A stretch of DNA of 64,000 nucleotides from Candidatus Saccharimonadota bacterium (GCA_905372835.1 CAJPQK010000002.1:1-64000), one strand, 5' to 3'. Counted from the first letter of the stretch, positions 33,417-41,900 are shown. Program-made: numbers and translations. Notes: generated by a model not told the origin, from the letters alone.

Positions 33417-35162
33417 TTAGGATCTCCTCGGTGATAATTTCAAATACTCAATCATCCAGTTCGAAATATCAGTAAAAATTGGCGACGCATGAACACTACC
33501 TTCCAGCGCAGCGTGCTTGTTTGGCGCCGATACCCTTATCATTATGACATACTCTGGCTTATCTGTGCCACCAAAACCAACGTAGGTACCAGCCGTTTCT
33601 TTCATGCTGTATGCACCGTTCACCAAAAGCTCTACCGTACCTGTCTTACCGCCGACAAGATAGCCTGGCTTATCGCCCTTGCCTACCCAAAATGAATGGC
33701 GCGTTGTATCCAACATTGTGCGCATCTGGGTAGATGTTTCCGCACTCACTGTGTGACGCAGCGGCTGCGGCTTTGACCACTCGACAGCATCGCCTTTTTT
33801 CACTCCAGCGATGACCGTTGGACGGTAGTACACTCCTCCATTGATGATTGAGCAAAACGCCGAGGCGACTTGGATTGGCGTTAGGTTCATTCCCTGCCCG
33901 AACGTCATGTTTGCATACCGAACTTCATTTCCTTCTTGTTCAGTCGGGCTAGTGATCAACCCTTGCGCTTCTGACAACTCAATTCCTGTTTTCTCACCAA
34001 AGCCATATTTATCATGGAAATACTGATAGATCGTCTGTCGTGCAGCGTTATTGATATACGAACCGTCACCTAATTTTCGCCCAACCGTCACTGTTCCAAC
34101 GTTGTGCGAGTTGTTTAGTGCTTGCTGCATGGTGGTTGTACCGGTCAAACCGCGCACTGCATTACAAATTTTACGGTCACCGACTTGGGTACAGTCAGTG
34201 TTTTGATAGGTGGTATTTGGCGTAATCGCACCCTTATCAATTCCCATCGCCATGGTAAATGATTTCATGATTGACCCTGGTTCTTGTGGCGTCATGGTTG
34301 CGGCGTTAATGAACGCAGCTGCATTTTGCACCTTGTTATACTCGGCAGGATTGAACGTTGGATAATTCGCCATGGCTAACACTCGGCCATTATTGGGATT
34401 CATCACCACAACGCTACCCTCTGTACCGCCAGCTTTTTGCAGGCCACGTTTGAGAGCTTCTTCGGCATAACTCTGGATATTGCGGTCAATTGACAACACC
34501 AAATCCTCACCCGCCTTCGCTTCAATATTCACGTCATTCTTGCCTATCATCAGCGGTACATTCCGCACGTCAGTCACTGCTCGCAGCAATCCGTCACTAC
34601 CCTTCAAGCGCTTGTCCAACGCGCCCTCTACGCCATACTGACCCTCGCCATTTGCATTGACAAAGCCCAGTACCTGTGCGCCCAGAGCTCCTTCTGGATA
34701 ATTCCGAACCGAGTTGAGCTGGTACAATACGCCTGAAAAATCCTTCTTCTTCATCTGCTCAGCCTGGTCTAGCGTCAAACCGCGCGCCAAAACTTCATAG
34801 CGTGACTTTTTGTTAGCAAGTCGCCCCTCGGCATTTTCCACAATCTTATCACCAGCTGTCTGACGCAGCGCTTGGATGATCTCATGACGCTGACTGTCAG
34901 AAACGGTTTGTGGATCAGCCACCACATTAAATATCATACGGTTCAGCACCACCGGAGCCGGCGTCTTGCCGTCCATCATGTAAATTTCGCCCCGCGTGGC
35001 CGGAATCACCAACGTACGCTGCTGATTGCGCGCTGCTAATTCAACGTATTTACCATATTGCAACACCTGCAATTGAAATAATCTCAACACAAAAACTGCC
35101 ATTATCCCCAGCAGAATAATGGCGAGTAGACTCGTTCGTGATTGCGCAAGTCGCCCCTTCAT
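33417..35162 (-). CDS. ftsI: Class B penicillin-binding protein (FtsI/PBP2 type)
   Basis: 581 residues. Septal transpeptidase partner of FtsW. One N-terminal membrane helix, a PBP dimerisation domain, then the transpeptidase domain with GSIMKSFT (SxxK), NNSHNVGTV (SxN) and VGGKTGTVEL (KTG). No PASTA repeats. TGG-TATAAT lies 12 nt before the ATG, so it can be transcribed apart from ftsL. Confidence 0.94.
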   Translation of the reverse strand: MKGRLAQSRTSLLAIILLGIMAVFVLRLFQLQVLQYGKYVELAARNQQRTLVIPATRGEIYMMDGKTPAPVVLNRMIFNVVADPQTVSDSQRHEIIQALRQTAGDKIVENAEGRLANKKSRYEVLARGLTLDQAEQMKKKDFSGVLYQLNSVRNYPEGALGAQVLGFVNANGEGQYGVEGALDKRLKGSDGLLRAVTDVRNVPLMIGKNDVNIEAKAGEDLVLSIDRNIQSYAEEALKRGLQKAGGTEGSVVVMNPNNGRVLAMANYPTFNPAEYNKVQNAAAFINAATMTPQEPGSIMKSFTMAMGIDKGAITPNTTYQNTDCTQVGDRKICNAVRGLTGTTTMQQALNNSHNVGTVTVGRKLGDGSYINNAARQTIYQYFHDKYGFGEKTGIELSEAQGLITSPTEQEGNEVRYANMTFGQGMNLTPIQVASAFCSIINGGVYYRPTVIAGVKKGDAVEWSKPQPLRHTVSAETSTQMRTMLDTTRHSFWVGKGDKPGYLVGGKTGTVELLVNGAYSMKETAGTYVGFGGTDKPEYVIMIRVSAPNKHAALEGSVHASPIFTDISNWMIEYLKLSPRRS

Positions 35163-35190
35163 AGTGCTTCTTAGATTATACCACTTTTCT

Positions 35191-35535
35191 CTAGTTAGCG
35201 TAATCAGTTTGTGACGGCTTACTCATGGCTGACGCCACGTTGCTATTTTTCACTTTATCAAGAGCCGTCAATCGAGCATTTTGCACTTCAAGTTCAGACT
35301 TTTTGGCATGAAGTTCACTAATTTGTTTATCCAAGCCTTGAGACTCTTTACTGTACGCGGACGTTTTAGTTGCCTGCGTCAAGTAAATCAAGCCAAGCAC
35401 AGCAACCATCAGCGCAACCAGCACTGTATGGGCCACTGGGCCGAGTTTGACATTAGACCGAAAACGAGTTGCATTTTGATTGCGGCGCATCTGTTGCTGC
35501 CGTCGAGGTGTGAAAGTGGTGGATCGTGCGTACAT
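35191..35535 (-). CDS. ftsL: FtsL-like division protein
   Basis: 114 residues: basic Arg/Gln-rich cytoplasmic tail, one membrane helix (about 33-51) and a short coiled coil (about 59-90, KESQGLDKQISELHAKKSEL). Topology, size and position between rsmH and ftsI fit FtsL; sequence conservation in this family is low. The start MYARSTT is chosen over upstream in-frame codons because those overlap likely regulatory sequence. Confidence 0.72.
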   Translation of the reverse strand: MYARSTTFTPRRQQQMRRNQNATRFRSNVKLGPVAHTVLVALMVAVLGLIYLTQATKTSAYSKESQGLDKQISELHAKKSELEVQNARLTALDKVKNSNVASAMSKPSQTDYAN

Positions 35536-35596
35536 TCTGTTTTCTATGTTATGTTTGTTATATAATTTCTCTAAAATTGTGACATTCCAAGACAAC

Positions 35597-35628
35597 CTGG
35601 CCCGTCTCAAAACCTAAGGACGGACCAG
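35597..35628 (-). promoter_or_regulatory. Hairpin between the 23-codon ORF and ftsL
   Basis: CTGGTCCGTC / GACGGGCCAG in the minus-strand RNA, fully paired with one G-U; on the plus strand that position would be a C-A mismatch, so the structure is meant for minus-strand transcripts. No U-run follows, so it is more likely a regulator or RNA end than a classic terminator. Confidence 0.45.
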
Positions 35629-35683
35629 ATCATCAACTGATACACTGTCCGGATAGTGCGTCAGCTATTCTACTAACGACTAA

Positions 35684-35755
35684 TTAGCCGCGGCGAACAG
35701 CAACGCTCTCGGAGTGGTCTGCATCTTGGAACTGAACTTTGATGTGTACTGGCAT
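35684..35755 (-). CDS. 23-residue ORF with a near-perfect ribosome site
   Basis: MPVHIKVQF...VAVRRG, 23 codons plus TAA, 18 nt after the rsmH stop. AAAAAGGAGG precedes the ATG by 5-6 nt, the best Shine-Dalgarno in the division cluster. The sequence is polar, alternating and beta-like, with no membrane segment. It could be a conserved micropeptide or a leader peptide for ftsL-ftsI. It does not end in a run of one regulatory amino acid, so classical attenuation is not evident. Confidence 0.6.
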   Translation of the reverse strand: MPVHIKVQFQDADHSESVAVRRG

Positions 35756-35773
35756 AATTGCCTCCTTTTTGTG

Positions 35774-36691
35774 TTATGTTTTTACGGCCCAGCGAAGCTT
35801 AGCGCTCCGACTGCGCGGATTGTGAACATCTGTAGTCCCTAGAATCAATTTTTTATCAGGAATCATCAGCTCGGCTTCATACCCTGCTTCTGATTGCTCC
35901 TTAAAAAACCGTTTAACCAATCGATCTTCCAGACTGTGAAAGCTAATGATACCGACACGGCCGCCTGGATTGAGTAGCTGAGGTAATAATGGCAATACCT
36001 GCTCTACTTGCTGAAGTTCTTGGTTAACTTCAATTCTGAGGGCTTGAAAAGTGCGAGTCGCTGGATGTCTTTTTAGTCCACCGCGACCAACAGTCCGCTC
36101 AATCAGCTCAGCCAGCTCAGACGTTCGCGTCATCGGACGATGCGCTACAATTGCTTTCGCAATATGCATAGCGCGCGAACGAGTTTCCTCGCCGTACAGG
36201 GTTATCAGCCGAACCAATTCATCCACTGAAGCGTGATTGATGATATCAGCTGCTGTCATCTCCGTCGTATCGTCCATTCTCATATCCAACGGACCATCAA
36301 AACGAAATGAAAAACCCCTCTCTGCTCTGTCAAGCTGCGGTGACGACACCCCCAAATCAGCCAAAATTACGTCAAATTTTCGCCCAAGCTTGACCAAATC
36401 ACGTGCCGCTGACGCAAAATCTTGATGCATCAATTCGACACCTTTTTCCGTCAAATCGCCTAATGTTTGAATCGCGTTACTATCGCGATCAACCAATACA
36501 GCGTTCAAATAGTTATCAGTCCTCTTAAGAATCTCCCGCGCATGACCACCATACCCAGCAGTCAAATCAAGGTACGCTTCACCCCGACGAGGGGCGAGCG
36601 CACGCACGGTCTCCTCTAAGAGTACGGGAACATGAACCGGAGCGTCATTCGACAAATCCGGCTGTGGTGGATGTTCTTTAATACTCATCAT
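35774..36691 (-). CDS. rsmH: 16S rRNA (cytosine1402-N4)-methyltransferase
   Basis: 305 residues. Methylates C1402 in the ribosomal P site. VPVLLEETVRAL, YLDLTAGYGGHA (SAM site), DVILADLGVSSPQLD, RGFSFRFDGPLDMRMD and GVISFHSLEDRLVK-type (GIISFHSLEDRLVKRFF) motifs are present. TATAAT lies 6 nt before two consecutive ATGs; the first is taken as start. Confidence 0.96.
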   Translation of the reverse strand: MMSIKEHPPQPDLSNDAPVHVPVLLEETVRALAPRRGEAYLDLTAGYGGHAREILKRTDNYLNAVLVDRDSNAIQTLGDLTEKGVELMHQDFASAARDLVKLGRKFDVILADLGVSSPQLDRAERGFSFRFDGPLDMRMDDTTEMTAADIINHASVDELVRLITLYGEETRSRAMHIAKAIVAHRPMTRTSELAELIERTVGRGGLKRHPATRTFQALRIEVNQELQQVEQVLPLLPQLLNPGGRVGIISFHSLEDRLVKRFFKEQSEAGYEAELMIPDKKLILGTTDVHNPRSRSAKLRWAVKT

Positions 36692-36697
36692 TATTCC

Positions 36698-36703
36698 ATT
36701 ATA
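36698..36703 (-). promoter_or_regulatory. -10 box of rsmH
   Basis: TATAAT, 6 nt before the rsmH ATG, so rsmH can be made independently of mraZ. Confidence 0.6.
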
Positions 36704-36714
36704 ACGGAATAATG

Positions 36715-36932
36715 CTCGAGATCACCTATCTGGATATTTAATTTGAGCTTTTGTGTTTGTTTTGTGTTTGTTTTTATGTCTTTAAGAGAGGAAAAGCGTG
36801 TTTTCCAAAAGAGACTTATGTGTGAGGTGGAGTTTTTTTGGGAGGTGTTTTAAGGAAGGTGCATTGCCGTTTTTATTGTGGAGCAAATAGCCACGAGTGC
36901 TCTTCTCAAATACCCAGGTAGTTGATCTCGAG
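36715..36932. repeat. 25-bp imperfect inverted repeat enclosing about 170 bp between mraZ and rsmH
   Basis: 36715-36739 and 36908-36932 are complementary at 22 of 25 positions (core CTCGAGATCA / TGATCTCGAG). Inside are a GGAAAA-GCGTG-TTTTCC hairpin and a GTGG..CCAC stem but no ORF. It could be a folded RNA with a closing stem or a MITE-like remnant. Confidence 0.6.
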
Positions 36933-36966
36933 AGGTTTCCTAATTGTTAATGTGCCTACAGTTTCA

Positions 36967-37341
36967 TCAATCCGCGTCGACTGCATCGGCTGCCATCACT
37001 CGGAAATATGCTCCGGCGCGAACCGCCACAATTTCCCGATCAATGCCAGCATAGTCCAGCAAATGCTGCTCTACTGTCACTCGACCCTGTTTTTGGTCAA
37101 GCGTGGATGCTGTCTTACCCCGTCGAAACTTAACGTTCAGGTCGGCAATTCGCTCATCCAGGATACTACCCTGCAAAGCGCTCTCGACTTCCTTATCCCA
37201 GACACGCCGTGGATAGAGGTGGAGATATTTGCCAAACCCTCTGGTCAGAACCACACCAGACGCAAATTCCTCTCTGAGTTCAGCTGGCATCGTCAAACGA
37301 CGCTTGTCGTCCAGCTTTCGCTCAAAGTAATCTACTTGCAC
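36967..37341 (-). CDS. mraZ: Transcriptional regulator MraZ
   Basis: 124 residues, AbrB-like double-domain DNA-binding protein that represses the dcw operon. The GTG start at 37341 (VQVDYFERKLDDKRRLTMP) aligns with the classical MraZ N-terminus and has AAGGAG 5-6 nt upstream; the frame is open 22 codons further, beginning with TTG and lacking a ribosome site. A second repeat motif occurs near LDQKQGRVTVEQHLLDYAGI. Confidence 0.92.
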   Translation of the reverse strand: MQVDYFERKLDDKRRLTMPAELREEFASGVVLTRGFGKYLHLYPRRVWDKEVESALQGSILDERIADLNVKFRRGKTASTLDQKQGRVTVEQHLLDYAGIDREIVAVRAGAYFRVMAADAVDAD

Positions 37342-37433
37342 TGAGGCTCCTTCCCTGACGGAATTAGATTGATTTTTTAATGTTAGTGGTTGTTTGTTAT
37401 TGTTCAATGGCTGTTGCCGTTACCACTGACTTC

Positions 37434-37463
37434 ATAATACTACCCACAACTACCCACTTGCAA
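37434..37463 (-). promoter_or_regulatory. mraZ (dcw) promoter
   Basis: TTGCAA (37458-37463), 18-bp spacer, TATTAT (37434-37439) on the minus strand. Two MraZ-box repeats lie inside the spacer. Confidence 0.6.
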
Positions 37464-37487
37464 GTCCTTTTTAGTACTTTCTACCCA
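37441..37487 (-). promoter_or_regulatory. MraZ operator boxes
   Basis: TGGGTA on the minus strand at 37441-37446, 37451-37456 and 37482-37487, spaced 10 and 31 bp, thus on one face of the helix. A weaker GGGGA lies 10 bp further. TGGG repeats in 10-bp phase are the known MraZ binding pattern in Proteobacteria and Mollicutes. Binding would block the promoter and autoregulate. Confidence 0.7.
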
Positions 37488-37505
37488 TTTTATCCCCAAA
37501 TGAAA

Positions 37506-37531
37506 ACTTTTCCACAAAATTGTGGAAAAGT
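37506..37531 (-). terminator. Terminator after the GH1 gene
   Basis: ACTTTTCCACA / TGTGGAAAAGT stem with a 4-nt loop; TTTTC follows on the minus strand. It separates the glucosidase gene from the mraZ promoter. Confidence 0.6.
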
Positions 37532-37558
37532 CTAGTGTACTATGTGGCTAGCTGAACA

Positions 37559-38821
37559 CTATGATCGCAATCGCTTCACAACCATACCATACCATTTACC
37601 ACTTGCCCGCAGGGTGCGTTCCATGGTCTTTCTATCAACTTTTACCAGTCCAAACTTAGGCCAATACCCCTTGTCCCACTCAAAGTTATCTAGTAGACTC
37701 CAGTGCAGATAGCCGATAATCTTGACGTCTTCTTTGAGCGCCCTGTCCATAGCTCGAATTGTTTCCATCAGCCACCACTTGCGGTGCTTATCTGCTGTGT
37801 CAGCTAGCCCATTTTCTGTGATGAAAATTGGTAATTGATGCTTTCTGTATGTCTCAACTAGCAGCTCATACAATTTATCTGGCTGCATGTCCCAGCCCAA
37901 GTCACTCTCTGGGTTTTTCTCAGAATTGTGTATCCGATAACCAAAGAACCGCTGCGCAAAGTAATAATTGACCGCCAAAAAGTTACTATGTTTGCGCACT
38001 CGCCGCACAATCCACTGATTAACCAAATAGTCAGCTACTCGAGCGCTCAACCGCGATACCCACGCATCATCTCCAACATAAATGTACGATAGATTATGCG
38101 CCATCGACACCTTGTGGCGGCGATTTTTGCACGCCAGCTGATAGACCTTCTTGTGCGCCCGTATCAGATTTAGTAACACCTTAAATCCAAGCAACTTTTT
38201 GGTTTGATTTGGTGGCCATGCCCCCTGAAAATAGCTTTCTCCGACATACACCAGCGGCTCATTGATGCTAATGATCCACTCCAAATCACGGCCCAATTCA
38301 TCCAGAATTTTTTCCACAAATCGCACAAAATAAGCCACATTGCTTCGCTTCTCAAAGCCGCCCTTCTCAGCAAACCAAACTGGCAAAGTAAAATGAAACA
38401 GTGTCACCACAGGGGTGATTTCCAACTCTTTCAGCCGCTTCAAATAAGTGCGGTAATGGTCAATAACCGACGCATCCCAAGCGCCCTCTTCCGGCTCCAC
38501 ACGAGCCCATTCAATCCCAAACCGAAATGAATTAAGCCCCATCTGTGCTAATAGCTGGAAATCTTCCTCGTAGCGTGAATAGTGCTCAACAGCGGTACCT
38601 GAAACGTAATTATCAGGATTCGTAGCCTCTTTTTCCACATGTGACCACATGGCAGTTCGTCCAAAGCTGTATGGCGCCTGCGTGGCTAGCTTTTTGGCAT
38701 TTTCCAGTTCCCAGGCGGTCCACTGATTGTTCAAGCCTCCCTCTGTTTGGTGCGCCGAAATAGCCGCACCCCATAAAAATCGTTTTGGAAAGCTTGGATT
38801 CGATCGTTTTGTCTCCGTCAT
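37559..38821 (-). CDS. GH1 family beta-glycosidase
   Basis: 420 residues, (beta/alpha)8 barrel hydrolase, cytosolic (no signal peptide). Motifs FLWGAAISAHQTEGG, ISINEP (acid/base Glu188) and FITENGLAD (nucleophile Glu336) are intact. It hydrolyses beta-glucosides or related sugars; phosphorylated substrates cannot be excluded. The start MTETKRS follows TATAAT by 7 nt; an ATG three codons upstream lies inside that box. Confidence 0.92.
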   Translation of the reverse strand: MTETKRSNPSFPKRFLWGAAISAHQTEGGLNNQWTAWELENAKKLATQAPYSFGRTAMWSHVEKEATNPDNYVSGTAVEHYSRYEEDFQLLAQMGLNSFRFGIEWARVEPEEGAWDASVIDHYRTYLKRLKELEITPVVTLFHFTLPVWFAEKGGFEKRSNVAYFVRFVEKILDELGRDLEWIISINEPLVYVGESYFQGAWPPNQTKKLLGFKVLLNLIRAHKKVYQLACKNRRHKVSMAHNLSYIYVGDDAWVSRLSARVADYLVNQWIVRRVRKHSNFLAVNYYFAQRFFGYRIHNSEKNPESDLGWDMQPDKLYELLVETYRKHQLPIFITENGLADTADKHRKWWLMETIRAMDRALKEDVKIIGYLHWSLLDNFEWDKGYWPKFGLVKVDRKTMERTLRASGKWYGMVVKRLRS

Positions 38822-38828
38822 ATCTATC

Positions 38829-38834
38829 ATTATA
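38829..38834 (-). promoter_or_regulatory. -10 box of the GH1 gene
   Basis: TATAAT, 7 nt before the ATG at 38821; it contains the first in-frame ATG of the longer reading. Confidence 0.6.
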
Positions 38835-38847
38835 CCGTATACTCTGC

Positions 38848-40368
38848 TTACGCTACGGTATCCTCCCCAAAATGCTTCTGCAGTCGCATCTTAATTGAAC
38901 CTTCGTGGCGACCAAGCTTTTGGCTAAGCTGCTGGATGGTTGCGCCTTGTAAGAACTCCTGCTTAAGAAGGTCATCGTCAGCTTTTTCCCATGGCATATA
39001 GGCTTTGGGATAGGTTTCGCGCATTTTGGCAATCTTTTGCTGCCAGCTGCCAGACTGAGATTTCTTACCGGATTTTTTCGGAACTGACTGTTTTCGCTTC
39101 ATGTCCTCCAGCATTGGACGATAATGCTCGGCCGCTTCACTACTTGCCCGCTGCAGCACCTCGTCAATCGCCAGCGCATCGGGCGAGACTTCCAGCGCTT
39201 TGCGGTTAATGCCGTAAAGATATAGATTTTCAAGATCACGCACCCGACTCAAGGCCACATAACCCATACCTTCAACAAACGCTTTTCTCAGGTCAATTTT
39301 TGCCGCGTCAAGCGTCATGCCCTGGCTTTTATGTACGGTGATAGCCCACGCCAGGCGCAGTGGCACCTGCGAGATACTCGCCCGCTTGCGCTCACCGTCA
39401 CGCAATTCCCACACATCCGGCACCATGGTCACCTGCTGGCCACTGCGAAACTCCACAATTGGATAGTCCGTCAGCGGCTCGAAATCCACCACCGTGCCGA
39501 TACTACCATTGGCGTACAATTTCTGCGGCGAATTTTTCACCGCTATCACCAACGCACCCAGTTTCAACACCAGCTCACTCGGTGCCAGCACCGACCGCTG
39601 CAGACTCTCGACATACACCTTTGAGCCTGTCGTCATCTGCTGATACGTCCGCTCCTCGCCCGCCAGCTCCGCCAGCTTCTGGCTATTGATGGCGTCAACA
39701 TCAACATTGACGGTGTGTAGCTCGGTGATATCACCATCAGGCGGCTGAACTTCCGTTCGCGCCAGCAACATCTCAGCGTGATGCCGCCTGATATCGTCAT
39801 TTCTCAGCGCCGTTAAAATCTCCAGCAGCTGCTCGTCATTTTGCCGATATTGCCGCTCCAGATATAGCACCGCCGGCTGCAATTCCTGCCACACCTCCGA
39901 GTACACCACGAAGCCGCCGCCCTGCTCGCCCGGACGATTGATTGGCGGCAATTGGAAAAAATCGCCACTCATCACCAGCTGCACGCCGCCAAACGGCTGG
40001 TCGTTTTCCCGGACACCACGCAGCACCTGATCGACCATGTCCAACCGAAAATCATGCAGCATGGAAATCTCGTCAATCACCAGTACATCGGTCTTCGTAA
40101 TCACCTCACGCCGCGTTTTTGACAGCCGATCAAAAAAGTTGTTCGCCAAATAATCACTGACGCCAATTCCACTCCAACTGTGAATCGTATTGCCACCCAA
40201 ATGCGTTGCCGCCAGCCCCGTCGTCGCTGTTACCGACACCTTTTTACCCTGGTTACGCGCCTGTGCAATAAAAGTGTTCAGCAGGTGTGTTTTGCCGGTA
40301 CCAGCCGCACCCGTCAGCAGCGCCGACCGACCGCTCATCAAAATCGCCAGCGCTAATTCTTGATCCAT
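38848..40368 (-). CDS. PIF1/RecD-like superfamily 1 helicase
   Basis: 506 residues. Walker A GAAGTGKTHLLNTF (about 20-33), TATTGLAA with a following THLGGNTIHSW motif, Walker B VLVIDEISML, GDFFQLPP and a C-terminal UvrD-like motif AWAITVHKSQGMTLD, as in PIF1 5'-3' DNA helicases. The last 60 residues (LLKQEFLQGATIQQLSQKLG, RHEGSIKMRLQ) form an HTH-like domain. The start is 2 nt after the DUF4868 gene stop, with GAGG upstream, so the two are co-translated. Confidence 0.88.
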   Translation of the reverse strand: MDQELALAILMSGRSALLTGAAGTGKTHLLNTFIAQARNQGKKVSVTATTGLAATHLGGNTIHSWSGIGVSDYLANNFFDRLSKTRREVITKTDVLVIDEISMLHDFRLDMVDQVLRGVRENDQPFGGVQLVMSGDFFQLPPINRPGEQGGGFVVYSEVWQELQPAVLYLERQYRQNDEQLLEILTALRNDDIRRHHAEMLLARTEVQPPDGDITELHTVNVDVDAINSQKLAELAGEERTYQQMTTGSKVYVESLQRSVLAPSELVLKLGALVIAVKNSPQKLYANGSIGTVVDFEPLTDYPIVEFRSGQQVTMVPDVWELRDGERKRASISQVPLRLAWAITVHKSQGMTLDAAKIDLRKAFVEGMGYVALSRVRDLENLYLYGINRKALEVSPDALAIDEVLQRASSEAAEHYRPMLEDMKRKQSVPKKSGKKSQSGSWQQKIAKMRETYPKAYMPWEKADDDLLKQEFLQGATIQQLSQKLGRHEGSIKMRLQKHFGEDTVA

Positions 40369-40370
40369 GC

Positions 40371-41348
40371 TTAACCTCGCGGCGGTTCGCCTTCTGGCTC
40401 GCCCAGCAGTTTTTTCGACTTAATTTCGTAGCGCTTGCCGGTAATTTTACTCTCAATGTAGTCCTCGTTGATCAAGTTCACAAACATATCCAGATCATTG
40501 CCATCCATGATGATAATCGCGCCGTTATCATCGCTCATTAGCTCCAGCTGCATCTCGTCGGCATAGTCTAACACCTGCTCTTGCTTGACCTCGCCAATCT
40601 CTAATTTCTGCAACTTATTGATGGTCTTTTTACGTTCCTTGACCAGCGCATTCAGATCCAGACCCTCCGGGAAACTCAATTTATATTCCTTTTCAATTTC
40701 CGCCACTTTCTTGTCGGCAATCACCTGCTTCTTATACTCATAGCCAAACATTCGCTCAAACTTGCCTGGATTAAAGGCGAAAATATCCTGACCGATGATC
40801 AGCACCTGGTTATCATCTGGCACTTTAAAACCAACCTCCGCCTTAAACGCACCAAACTTGCCATCAGAAAACTCCCACGCCAGTGCACTTTTGAGTGTCT
40901 GCCCCTGCTGGATCAGCTTGGCTGTGTAAAAGATTTTTTCTGGATCATTTGGATCGGTAAATCGCGCCACAATTCCCTTCATTCGCTTAAACTCATGCTC
41001 AGTTTCCGAAAACTCCACGATGTCGCCGCGCTCATGTTCAATCAAATGAATCAAGGTTTCCGCTCGGCCAACCTTGGCGAGGTCTGTCCGCAGTAGTACG
41101 TTGTCTTCCGCTTCGCTCAGCTCATAATCCCGCACACTGAGGCCAGTACCGGCGCCCAAATTGACTTGATTGATATAATCAAACAAAAATAGCGGCCGGA
41201 GCTGCTGCTCGACATCGCCCTTCAGAGGCATAACATACGGCGTGTAATTTTTATTAAACAAAAACAGCTCTATCTGTAAATCATTCTTCTTCGCGTCAGT
41301 TTGATTCGCCCACAAAAAAATATCAGTCGTTTCCCTCACTTCTTCCAT
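40371..41348 (-). CDS. DUF4868 (KwaB-like) protein
   Basis: 325 residues, soluble. The C-terminal two thirds, VLIIGQDIFAFNPGKFERMFGYEY with a long Lys/Glu helix after it and a final NEDYIESKITGKRYEIKSKK, resemble DUF4868 proteins such as KwaB of the Kiwa anti-phage system. No KwaA-type membrane partner is adjacent; instead a PIF1-like helicase follows. Assignment is from recalled family pattern without a search. TATACT lies 6 nt before the ATG. Confidence 0.6.
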   Translation of the reverse strand: MEEVRETTDIFLWANQTDAKKNDLQIELFLFNKNYTPYVMPLKGDVEQQLRPLFLFDYINQVNLGAGTGLSVRDYELSEAEDNVLLRTDLAKVGRAETLIHLIEHERGDIVEFSETEHEFKRMKGIVARFTDPNDPEKIFYTAKLIQQGQTLKSALAWEFSDGKFGAFKAEVGFKVPDDNQVLIIGQDIFAFNPGKFERMFGYEYKKQVIADKKVAEIEKEYKLSFPEGLDLNALVKERKKTINKLQKLEIGEVKQEQVLDYADEMQLELMSDDNGAIIIMDGNDLDMFVNLINEDYIESKITGKRYEIKSKKLLGEPEGEPPRG

Positions 41349-41354
41349 TGCCCT

Positions 41355-41360
41355 AGTATA
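41355..41360 (-). promoter_or_regulatory. -10 box of the DUF4868-helicase pair
   Basis: TGC-TATACT, 6 nt before the ATG at 41348. Confidence 0.6.
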
Positions 41361-41384
41361 GCAATTTTTGCCAGTCGCCGCCAG

Positions 41385-41894
41385 CTAGGAGGTTATATAT
41401 CGACCAAATTGTTTATCTGCTTCAGTCAACATTGTCTCATCAACCACGATCTTACTGAGATCTTCCTGTTTCAATACCTCATGTGGTGGTTTGACTACAA
41501 ATAGACCGATTGCCAAGGCAGCCATTTTTAAACACTGCGTCGTCTGTTCACGTGTCAGTTTGGCCTCTGGGTTAATATCTTTTTTGCTGACCTCAGCCCT
41601 TCCCTCAAGTCTGTCTCTCATGTTGGGATAATACCACGTAACCGCTAGCCCATCTTTACTATACATCTCAGGTGGCAGCGCCATACGTTGGTCTCTGCCC
41701 GGACCAATCCGAGCTGCCAATATGTCATGGGTGCTATCATCACTAACACCCGCCTTAACGCATAGCGCGTCTTTACCCAATTCAACCTGCGTAACAACAC
41801 CAATGCGCGAGTACAACCGATCAGCCGGATCTGGATAACAGTAAAATGGATGTAAATCCAGCTGCACGTGCTTTGGCAAATGCAATTCACTCAT
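41385..41894 (-). CDS. Hypothetical protein upstream of the DUF4868 gene
   Basis: 169 residues, no recognised domain. The N-terminal half looks beta-rich (LDLHPFYCYPDPADRLYSRIGVVTQVELG), the C-terminal half helical with one short hydrophobic patch (MAALAIGLFVV) too short for a sure membrane helix. It ends 36 nt before the DUF4868 gene, which has its own promoter. TATAAT lies 6 nt before the ATG. Confidence 0.65.
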   Translation of the reverse strand: MSELHLPKHVQLDLHPFYCYPDPADRLYSRIGVVTQVELGKDALCVKAGVSDDSTHDILAARIGPGRDQRMALPPEMYSKDGLAVTWYYPNMRDRLEGRAEVSKKDINPEAKLTREQTTQCLKMAALAIGLFVVKPPHEVLKQEDLSKIVVDETMLTEADKQFGRYITS

Positions 41895-41900
41895 GTTTAT

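Noticed and set aside
37506..37531. Two inverted TTTTCCACA sites as DnaA boxes of an origin
   Set aside because: Each differs from the TTATCCACA consensus, they form a simple stem after the GH1 gene followed by a T-run, and there is no dnaA/dnaN or box cluster nearby. A terminator explains them better.
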